A stretch of 5,324 nt of DNA from CAYJWL01 sp964373855 (GTDB lineage Bacteria > Patescibacteriota > Andersenbacteria > UBA10190). Numbering within the stretch: position 1 is the stretch's first letter; each line of letters starts with the position of its first letter. Made by a program: the position numbers and the translations under genes. The notes below the pieces were generated by a model that worked only from the letters and a program-made list of their open reading frames with translations, ran no database searches and had not been told where the DNA came from. Positions 1 to 3,505 of the stretch are shown in pieces. The stretch is taken from positions 1 to 5,324 of the forward strand of contig CAYJWL010000043.1 in NCBI GenBank assembly GCA_964373855.1, written 5' to 3'.

Positions 1-1
1 C

Positions 2-178
2 ACACGCAAATCACAAGGGTTGACAATTGTGCCTGTACGTGTCTATAATAATAGAGGTAAAATCAAGTTGCAGATTGCGCTCGCCCGCGGTAAGAAGAAG
101 TACGATAAGAGGCAGGCCAAGAAAGCCAAAGACATTCAAAGAGACATTGAGAGAGTGCTGCGAGGAAAAGATTATTGA
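2..178 (+). CDS. smpB: SsrA-binding protein SmpB, C-terminal part (5' end outside window)
   Basis: SmpB binds the tRNA-like domain of tmRNA and delivers it to ribosomes stalled on mRNAs without a stop codon (trans-translation, cytoplasm). The visible 58 codons enter at position 2 and end at TGA 176-178. They read as the last strands of the SmpB OB-fold barrel (GLTIVPVRVYNNRGKIKLQI) followed by the family signature ALARGKKKYDKRQ and a basic helix ending IERVLRGKDY. The LARGKKxYDKR block is the conserved start of the C-terminal tail, which becomes helical in the decoding centre and mKNA channel region of the ribosome. The tail after it is of ordinary length, so the 3' end is intact and only the N-terminal part is cut off by the window edge. 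Its partner RNA gene, ssrA, starts 300 nt downstream on the same strand, a gene order seen in many bacteria. Confidence 0.95.
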   Translation, partial: TRKSQGLTIVPVRVYNNRGKIKLQIALARGKKKYDKRQAKKAKDIQRDIERVLRGKDY

Positions 179-478
179 GGAGGGTGTAGTTTTAGTTAGT
201 AGGTTGTAGTTAAGAAGCTGTTCTTTATATTTTTCTCTTCTCAAGTAAGCAGCCAAGATTGTGTTATGAAAAGTACCTTGGAGGCTTTCCATATTCTCTC
301 TCTTCTTTAAAGAAAGGTATTCAGCCATTCGTTTATGAAGGTATCTCGCAGGCTTGATTCGCTAGGTGTCCCGCTAAAGGCGGGACGAATCAAGCCGAGA
401 GTTAAGATGCGGCTCGCCGCCGGAGCGGGCCGACATCGGCCTGAATAAATGAATGGGTGAACACCTTCACCACCTCTC
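179..478. other. Non-coding stretch between smpB and ssrA
   Basis: I see no convincing gene in these 300 bases. The first half (about 180-340) is AT-rich with pyrimidine runs. The second half holds three hairpins: the nested element at 351-396, a GGCCG/CGGCC palindrome at 428-441, and GGTGAA/TTCACC at 456-471, which ends 7 nt before the mature tmRNA 5' end. A promoter for ssrA should lie here or upstream. The best -10-like string is in GAATAAAT (443-450), but it has no good -35 partner, so I do not call it. An open frame on the minus strand across 11-328 overlaps smpB antisense and has no protein-like character. Confidence 0.6.
351..396. repeat. Nested inverted repeat (hairpin element) upstream of ssrA
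   Basis: The outer arms GGCTTGATTC (351-360) and GAATCAAGCC (387-396) are perfectly complementary over 10 bp. Inside them GTCCCGC (368-374) pairs with GCGGGAC (380-386) around a TAAAG loop, leaving a 7-nt one-sided bulge at 361-367. No T-run follows on either strand, so it is not an ordinary intrinsic terminator. It looks like an intergenic hairpin repeat of the kind dispersed in small CPR genomes, but no second full copy lies in this window. Confidence 0.75.
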
Positions 479-879
479 GGGCATGCCAGGCTTCGATAGG
501 ATGTTGTTTACACAATGTGCGTGTCGTCCGCTAAAGCTGGCGGACGTAAATTCCACAGCTTGCAAGTTACGTGCAAACTTATTCAATCGCGTGAAGGGTG
601 CACTCGCCTCGGCGTTTGCTCCCACCATAGCGACTGCTGTCGCTTAAAACCGGCAGCCATCGGATAAATCCCGCCGTCGGGAATTACTCCGGTGACAATC
701 AGACGGCTATACTGCTTGGCGGCCCAAGATACGCCAAGCTGCGAACAGCACAACATCTCGCGCTTAAGCAGGGCTTCGCTGTTCTGTCGCCTGTTCAAGC
801 GTAATGTTAGAGCAGCCACACACGTAGACCGTTGCGTAATCCCACCCTACACGTGGGTTCAATTCCCACCATGTCCACC
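479..879 (+). ncRNA. ssrA: Transfer-messenger RNA (tmRNA)
   Basis: tmRNA is charged with alanine, enters stalled ribosomes with SmpB and encodes a degradation tag. The 5' end GGGCATG (479-485) pairs with CATGTCC (870-876) as a 7-bp acceptor stem whose third pair is G481:U874, the G3:U70 identity element of alanyl-tRNA synthetase. The T arm is GTGGG-TTCAATT-CCCAC (853-869), and the D-like region carries GGCTTCGATAGG. Long helix P2 joins 508-524 to 820-839 with one mismatch and a 3-nt bulge. Pseudoknot PK1 is perfect: CGTCCGC/GCGGACG (525-531/540-546) with loop AAGCTG (534-539) pairing to CAGCTT (556-561). The resume codon is GCA at 573. AGCGAC/GTCGCT (629-634/639-644) forms a hairpin at the end of the tag. 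GCTTGGCG/CGCCAAGC (714-721/732-739) and GAACAGC/GCTGTTC (743-749/778-784) are later helices. The length of about 400 nt is typical. The genome reads ACCC after the acceptor stem, so the final A of CCA is not encoded. Confidence 0.95.
573..647 (+). other. tmRNA tag reading frame (24 codons plus stop)
   Basis: This is the short message inside ssrA. The resume codon GCA (573-575) is followed by AAC, giving the usual Ala-Asn opening, and lies 11 nt after the end of PK1. The encoded tag starts ANLFNRVKGA, passes through LASAFAPT and ends IATAVA before TAA (645-647). With the alanine carried by tmRNA itself, the tag is 25 residues. That is much longer than the roughly 10-residue tags of model bacteria, and it ends AVA rather than the familiar LAA or VAA. 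The small hydrophobic C-terminus still suits recognition by ClpXP- or FtsH-type proteases. A larger open frame running in from 453 is not a protein gene. It merely reads through the tRNA-like part and pseudoknot. Confidence 0.85.
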
Positions 880-1010
880 CTTCGACTCGGCCCTTTGGGC
901 CTCGCTCAGAGTAAACCACTTCGCAACAGGCTTGGATTTAATACCAAGCTTGTTTTGTTACAGCCGAGTCGAAGAACCCTGAGTGAGCGCCTAAGGCGCG
1001 AAGCGAAGGG
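878..1010. repeat. Inverted pair of 35-nt hairpin repeat units directly after ssrA
   Basis: Unit 1 is 878-912 and unit 2 is 976-1010 in inverted orientation. Aligned without gaps, unit 1 and the reverse complement of unit 2 match at 27 of 35 positions. Each unit contains its own small hairpin: GGCCC-TTT-GGGCC (889-901 region) and GCGCC-TAA-GGCGC (987-999). Two of the differing base pairs in this stem are compensatory (G-C for C-G and the reverse). A second, perfect inverted match links CTTCGACTCGGC (880-891) to GCCGAGTCGAAG (963-974). The first unit shares its first two bases with the end of the tmRNA. Confidence 0.8.
925..957 (+). terminator. Candidate terminator for ssrA
   Basis: AACAGGCTTGG (925-935) pairs with CCAAGCTTGTT (944-954) over 11 bp with one G:U wobble and an 8-nt loop (ATTTAATA). 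The 3' arm runs into TTGTTTTGTT, a modest U-tract. It lies about 45 nt past the tmRNA 3' end, a natural position for ending the precursor. The U-tract is interrupted by G, so termination strength is uncertain. Confidence 0.5.
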
Positions 1011-1021
1011 CTATTTCCTTG

Positions 1022-1027
1022 TATAAT
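1022..1027 (+). promoter_or_regulatory. Perfect -10 box (TATAAT) for the GIY-YIG gene
   Basis: TATAAT ends 6 nt before the ATG at 1034. With the usual spacing, transcription would start at or next to the A of the start codon, giving a leaderless mRNA. TG stands directly in front of the hexamer, one base closer than the classic extended -10. No good -35 box is visible 15-19 nt upstream, where repeat unit 2 ends. Confidence 0.65.
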
Positions 1028-1033
1028 AATTCC

Positions 1034-1288
1034 ATGCCTTGGTTCGTATATATTGCCCGTGCGCGTACTGGCCGTTATTACGTCGGGATTACCACAGATC
1101 CTGCGCGAAGAATGCTTGATCACAATACAGGAAGAGGCGCACGTATGGCCGTGAACCAAGGACCATTTACATTAGTTTATACATCCAATCCACTGCCCGA
1201 CCAGTCTTCCGCTCGGAAAAAAGAAATTGACTTAAAAGCTTGGAGTCGCACTAAAAAAGAGAAGCTTATTAACAGAGCACTAACATGA
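1034..1288 (+). CDS. Small GIY-YIG domain protein (YhbQ/UPF0213-like putative endonuclease)
   Basis: This is an 84-residue single-domain GIY-YIG protein. The family fold cuts nucleic acid phosphodiesters using a metal ion, but the cellular role of the stand-alone YhbQ/UPF0213 members is poorly defined. The motif is VYI (5-7) followed by YYVGIT (15-20). Next come the conserved arginines and His-Asn of DPARRMLDHNTGRGAR (22-37). Last is Glu64 in the segment RKKEIDLKAWSRTKKEKLI, which matches the family's Glu, Trp and Lys-rich C-terminal helix. Length is normal for the group. I chose ATG 1034 because the domain begins MPWFVYIA. A TTG further upstream at 1019 would lie across the -10 box. There is no Shine-Dalgarno sequence. 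The gene stands alone between a repeat pair and an unresolved region. It is not evidently part of an operon. Confidence 0.9.
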   Translation: MPWFVYIARARTGRYYVGITTDPARRMLDHNTGRGARMAVNQGPFTLVYTSNPLPDQSSARKKEIDLKAWSRTKKEKLINRALT

Positions 1289-1453
1289 TCCTTCCTGCAA
1301 ATTTTTTACACTAATGATTCCCGCCCGCCTTTGCGTGGCCAAAGCCCGCTGCGGCGAGGCGACGGCCCGGCGGCTATGCGCCAAACTTGGATAGGCTCGT
1401 TCGCATGTCAGAGAGCAAGGCGTGAAGAGAATTCTCACCGTGGCTGTCTGCGC

Positions 1454-1635
1454 ACAGTTCTCGGCGACCAACACCCGGTGTTTGTTATCGCTGANNNNNN
1501 NNNNNNNNNNNNNNNNNNNNNNNNNNNNNNNNNNNNNNNNNNNNNNNNNNNNNNNNNNNNNNNNNNNNNNNNNNNNNNNNNNNNNNNNNNNNNNACAGTT
1601 CTCGGCGACCAACACCCGGTGTTTGTTATCGCTGA
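1454..1635. repeat. Identical 41-bp sequences flanking the gap
   Basis: Positions 1454-1494 and 1595-1635 carry the same 41 bases, beginning ACAGTTCTCGG and ending TTATCGCTGA, one copy immediately on each side of the N run. This is what results when two contigs that share an end overlap are joined by a scaffolder with a fixed-length gap. The alternative is a true tandem repeat whose copies broke the assembly. The offset of 141 is a multiple of three, so reading frames are the same whether or not the copies are merged. Confidence 0.9.
1495..1594. other. Assembly gap of 100 Ns
   Basis: Exactly 100 undetermined bases, the conventional placeholder for a gap of unknown size. Given the matching flanks, the true missing length is probably zero or negative. 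Confidence 0.98.
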
Positions 1636-1707
1636 AGATGGACCCTTCGCCATGCCACCAGAATACCTCTACGGCACTCACTGATAAGCGCCGCCCCTGA
1701 TACCAGT

Positions 1708-1733
1708 ACCCACACGCGCCGTGTGGGTTTTTT
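1708..1733 (+). terminator. Strong intrinsic terminator
   Basis: CCCACACG (1709-1716) pairs perfectly with CGTGTGGG (1720-1727) around a CGC loop and is followed by six Ts (1728-1733). A1708 can extend the stem. It acts on plus-strand transcripts, meaning the GIY-YIG mRNA or an RNA from the unresolved region. The minus strand has no U-tract after the stem, so it does not serve the convergent minus-strand gene. Confidence 0.88.
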
Positions 1734-1795
1734 ATCCAGCCAGCGTCAACGGTACTCAACACTAAAACAGGGAGAGTGCGCCGGCTAACTCTATG

Positions 1796-2029
1796 CTAGG
1801 TCTTTTCTTTAGCCGAATTTTTCACCGGAATCAGATGATGCCGATCCACTATTAACTCGCCCAGGACAGCGAAAGGCAGCGCCACCAGCGCGGCGATTCC
1901 CACGATGCGCCACGTAAGCGGCTCTCCGGTCGCCAGAAAAATGGCCAATAAATCCTCAAGCACGCCAGCAGCAATACCCAGCAACAAAAACTCCAGAAAC
2001 AATTCAAGACGGCGCGAGTACTCGGCCAT
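1796..2029 (-). CDS. Small two-helix membrane protein, function unknown
   Basis: This 77-residue protein starts MAEYSRRLELFLEF. It has two hydrophobic segments, about residues 10-33 (FLEFLLLGIAAGVLEDLLAIFL) and 41-60 (RIVGIAALVALPFAVLGELI), joined by a short polar turn. A basic tail follows (VDRHHLIPVKNSAKEKT). Acidic residues sit inside or at the ends of the helices (Glu-Asp in GVLEDLL, Glu in LGELIVD), unusual for a simple anchor and possibly functional. The N-terminal Arg pair suggests that end faces the cytoplasm, giving a helical hairpin with both termini inside. I do not recognise a named family. ATG 2029 is chosen because it starts the hydrophobic frame and lies 10 nt after an extended -10 box. 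The gene is divergent from infC, sharing the 133-bp interval. Confidence 0.75.
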   Translation of the reverse strand: MAEYSRRLELFLEFLLLGIAAGVLEDLLAIFLATGEPLTWRIVGIAALVALPFAVLGELIVDRHHLIPVKNSAKEKT

Positions 2030-2039
2030 ATACTCATTC

Positions 2040-2048
2040 AGTATACCA
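2040..2048 (-). promoter_or_regulatory. Extended -10 promoter for the small membrane protein
   Basis: Read on the minus strand this is TGGTATACT, a complete TGn-TATACT extended -10. The hexamer ends 10 nt before the ATG at 2029, so the predicted leader is only about 3-4 nt, too short for a Shine-Dalgarno site. No strong -35 is seen, which is normal for extended -10 promoters. Confidence 0.6.
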
Positions 2049-2075
2049 AAAAGACAGATTCTTCACCGCCCGGAC

Positions 2076-2104
2076 TTGCTTTGAGCGGCCAGCCTGTCTA
2101 TAGT
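2076..2104 (+). promoter_or_regulatory. Sigma70-type promoter for infC
   Basis: The -35 TTGCTT (2076-2081) and -10 TATAGT (2099-2104) are separated by exactly 17 bp. Transcription is predicted to start near 2111, giving an infC leader of about 52 nt. The promoter is back to back with the minus-strand promoter at 2040-2048. Confidence 0.65.
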
Positions 2105-2113
2105 TAACCTTAC

Positions 2114-2137
2114 GTGCTCATCAGAGCACATGTTTTT
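2114..2137 (+). promoter_or_regulatory. Stem-loop and T-run in the infC leader
   Basis: GTGCTC (2114-2119) pairs with GAGCAC (2124-2129) around ATCA, and TTTTT follows at 2133-2137. If transcription starts near 2111, the hairpin sits at the very 5' end of the mRNA. It could protect the transcript or control it, and in form it resembles a short terminator. Leader control of the infC operon by L20 is known in other bacteria. Whether this hairpin takes part is not shown. Confidence 0.45.
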
Positions 2138-2162
2138 AATCTGAATTAGCCACCTATTTTCC

Positions 2163-2714
2163 ATGCCATCACGACGAAGACGGTACCGCCACCGGCCTAA
2201 ACCACAAGTTAAAAAACCGCCTGCCAACCGGGAAATTTCTGCCCCCGCGGTGCGCCTCATTGGCAGCGACGGATCGCAGCTCGGCGTTATACCCACCCCA
2301 GAGGCAGTGCGCCTGGCCCAAGCAGAAGAATCAGATTTGGTACTCGTAGCCGGGAAAGCCGATCCGCCGGTTGCCCGTATTATGGATTTAGGCAAATATC
2401 TCTATGTGCAGCGCCGCAAGGACGCCAAGCAAAAAGCCAAAAGCAAAGGCAAAGATGTCAAAGGAGTACGTATCGGATTTAAGACCGATGAGCACGATTG
2501 GGCAGTTCGCTTAAAACAGGCGGAACGGTTCCTGCAGGCCGGCCATAAAGTCAAGGTGGAAGTGCGCTTGCGCGGCCGGGAAAAACAGCGAGGTGATCTG
2601 GCGGAAAAAAGATTGTTACATTTTATCAGCGCCATTCCCAGCGGCGCGAAACAGGAAGAACCCGTCTCCCGTTCACAGCACGGCTTAACCGTCATTATTA
2701 TCGCAAACAATTAG
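2163..2714 (+). CDS. infC: Translation initiation factor IF-3
   Basis: IF-3 binds the 30S subunit, prevents premature joining of 50S and checks the start codon and initiator tRNA. The 183-residue protein has a basic N-terminal extension (MPSRRRRYRHRPKPQVKK). The IF3 N domain follows, from NREISAPAVRLI (about 23-34) through DPPVARIMDLGKYLY (about 67-81). Next is a Lys-rich linker (QRRKDAKQKAKSKGK), then the C domain with VKGVRIGFKTDEHDW and VKVEVRLRGREKQ (about 133-145), ending in a beta strand LTVIIIAN. Length is typical. The start is a plain ATG. An ATT lies in frame 18 nt upstream, as used in proteobacterial infC, but the ATG gives a normal protein and is preferred. No Shine-Dalgarno sequence precedes it. 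The gene heads the conserved infC-rpmI-rplT cluster. Confidence 0.96.
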   Translation: MPSRRRRYRHRPKPQVKKPPANREISAPAVRLIGSDGSQLGVIPTPEAVRLAQAEESDLVLVAGKADPPVARIMDLGKYLYVQRRKDAKQKAKSKGKDVKGVRIGFKTDEHDWAVRLKQAERFLQAGHKVKVEVRLRGREKQRGDLAEKRLLHFISAIPSGAKQEEPVSRSQHGLTVIIIANN

Positions 2715-2718
2715 TTTC

Positions 2719-2747
2719 TTGACTGCTTATACTATATCGTGTACAGT
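2719..2747 (+). promoter_or_regulatory. Promoter between infC and rpmI
   Basis: TTGACT (2719-2724, five of six consensus bases) and TACAGT (2742-2747, four of six) are spaced by 17 bp. TG immediately precedes the -10. The predicted start near 2754 leaves a leader of about 18 nt before rpmI. L35 and L20 could therefore be expressed independently of infC. Confidence 0.6.
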
Positions 2748-2771
2748 TCGACACTTCTAAGCCACCAAATG

Positions 2772-2969
2772 ATGCCCAAGCAAAAAACCAAAAAAGCCGC
2801 CCGCAAGCGATTCACGTTTTCCGCCAAAGGCAAAGTGCAGCACCGGGCAACTCACCAGGCACACTTCAATGCGCGGGCAACAGGTAATGAAACGCGCCGC
2901 AAACACCCCGACAGAAACGTTTCCGACAGCGACCTGGGGCGCATCGAACAGCTGTTGCCGTACAACTAA
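2772..2969 (+). CDS. rpmI: 50S ribosomal protein L35 (bL35)
   Basis: L35 is a small basic protein of the large ribosomal subunit. The 65-residue product begins MPKQKTKKAARKRF, the family N-terminal signature, followed by basic segments FSAKGKVQHRATHQAHFNAR, TRRKHPDR and an acidic-aromatic end GRIEQLLPYN, at the usual family length. Two ATGs stand in tandem (2769 and 2772). The second is chosen because L35 proteins start MPKxKT, though the first would add only a methionine. No Shine-Dalgarno sequence is visible in the 57-nt gap after infC. Its own promoter lies in that gap. Confidence 0.96.
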   Translation: MPKQKTKKAARKRFTFSAKGKVQHRATHQAHFNARATGNETRRKHPDRNVSDSDLGRIEQLLPYN

Positions 2970-2984
2970 CAAAGCACAAATGCA

Positions 2985-3107
2985 CAAAATCCAAACAATT
3001 CACAAAGTTTCAAAACACAAAACGCAAACTGTTTGTGTATTAGAGAGTTTGTCAGTGTCTGGGTTTTGTTTGGCAGGTTTGTAAAGTTTGGGTTTTGTTA
3101 AGTTTTT
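2985..3107 (+). promoter_or_regulatory. Candidate attenuator-like leader of rplT
   Basis: The 145-nt interval before rplT is A/C-rich up to about 3030 and G/T-rich after it, so its halves can pair. CAAAATCCAAAC (2985-2996) is complementary over 12 bp, with one G:U, to GTTTGGGTTTTG (3086-3097), and TTTTT follows at 3103-3107. A near-identical copy of that 3' arm lies at 3057-3070 (13 of 14 bases equal to 3086-3099) and could compete for the same upstream strand. A local hairpin ACACAAA/TTTGTGT (3015-3021/3032-3038) and ACAAA/TTTGT (3002-3006/3078-3082) add to the fold. Mutually exclusive pairings ahead of a U-tract suggest attenuation. L20 is the known autoregulator of this cluster elsewhere. 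Confidence 0.5.
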
Positions 3108-3114
3108 CTTAGAT

Positions 3115-3480
3115 ATGCCACGGGCACCCCGCAGTATTGCCAAGAGAGCACGCCACAAGAAGTGGCTCAAGCGCGCCAAAGGATTTCGCGGCCGGCGCCA
3201 CACTGTTTTCAAGCTGGCAAAAGAATCGGTCTTGAAGGCCGGTCAATACGCCTACCGCGATCGGCGGAAAAAGAAGACGCTGTCGCGGCAGGGCTGGCAC
3301 ATTACCATCAATGCTGCCGTACGGCCGTACGGGATGTCTTACTCAAAATTCATGCACCAGCTTCGTCAGCAAGGCATTGAGCTCGACCGGAAGGTACTGG
3401 CCGAGTTGGCCCAAGACAGCCCGGATATATTCAAACAAGTAGTTACGGCTGTCCAAGAAAAAGCTGGCCATAAGAAATAA
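3115..3480 (+). CDS. rplT: 50S ribosomal protein L20 (bL20)
   Basis: L20 binds 23S rRNA early in assembly of the large subunit, and in several bacteria it also represses its own operon by binding the leader mRNA. The 121-residue product matches the family throughout. A long basic N-terminal helix comes first (RARHKKWLKRAKGFRGRR), then the conserved AYRDRRKKK, then LSRQGWHITINAAVRPYGMSY. The globular C domain is last (SKFMHQLRQQGIELDRKVLAELA). The start MPRAPRSIAKRARHKK is typical, though family members more often have V at position 5. A few residues (QEKAGHKK) extend the usual C-terminus. No Shine-Dalgarno sequence precedes the ATG, where the sequence is T-rich. The 145-nt gap after rpmI holds the structured leader described separately. 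Confidence 0.97.
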   Translation: MPRAPRSIAKRARHKKWLKRAKGFRGRRHTVFKLAKESVLKAGQYAYRDRRKKKTLSRQGWHITINAAVRPYGMSYSKFMHQLRQQGIELDRKVLAELAQDSPDIFKQVVTAVQEKAGHKK

Positions 3481-3505
3481 TAGATAGTGTCACTCCGGGC
3501 CGCAT

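Larger units (their letters stand above)
1289..1707. other. Unresolved GC-rich region around the assembly gap
   Basis: About 280 real bases once the gap and its duplicated flank are discounted. The start (about 1319-1390) is GC-rich and hairpin-prone, for example CTTTG/CAAAG at about 1330-1345. Three long open frames cross the gap without a stop. One is plus-strand and continues in the GIY-YIG frame to TGA 1682-1684, ending with FVIAEDGPFAMPPEYLYGTH. Another plus-strand frame starts with GTG 1422 and begins MKRILTVAVCAQFSA. A minus-strand frame covers 1280-1762. None matches a family I recognise, and openness in several frames argues for composition or a structured RNA rather than a protein. 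I looked for RNase P RNA, SRP RNA and tRNA signatures and found none. The strong plus-strand terminator just downstream indicates a transcript, coding or not, ending here. Confidence 0.4.

Noticed and set aside
11..328. Open frame of 105 codons on the minus strand
   Set aside because: It runs antisense through the well-supported smpB 3' end, and its translation has no family features.
351..396. Intrinsic terminator for smpB
   Set aside because: The stem is strong, but no T-run follows on either strand.
453..647. Plus-strand protein of 64 residues
   Set aside because: It is the tmRNA tag frame read backwards through the tRNA-like domain and PK1. Only the codons from 573 are translated.
692..1026. 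Plus-strand frames of 96 and 64 residues, and a minus-strand frame at 583-819
   Set aside because: They cover the 3' half of tmRNA and the hairpin repeats, and their translations are not protein-like.
1454..1635. CRISPR repeat or transposon direct repeat
   Set aside because: There are only two copies, placed exactly against a 100-N gap. A contig-end overlap explains them better.
1286..1684. UGA read-through or recoding extending the GIY-YIG protein
   Set aside because: The domain is complete at the UGA, other genes end normally on UGA, and the extension has no conserved features.
1316..1707. RNase P RNA, SRP RNA or a tRNA gene
   Set aside because: I looked for the conserved P4-forming segments of RNase P, the SRP tetraloop region and a TTCRA T-loop with flanking stem, and found none.
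1280..1762. Minus-strand protein of 160 residues across the gap
   Set aside because: It includes 34 residues from Ns and a peptide duplicated by the assembly overlap. It runs antisense to a strong terminator and has no recognised domain.
2145..2162. ATT start for infC, as in proteobacteria
   Set aside because: An in-frame ATT exists 18 nt upstream, but the ATG at 2163 gives a normal-length IF-3, and no ribosome binding site favours the ATT.
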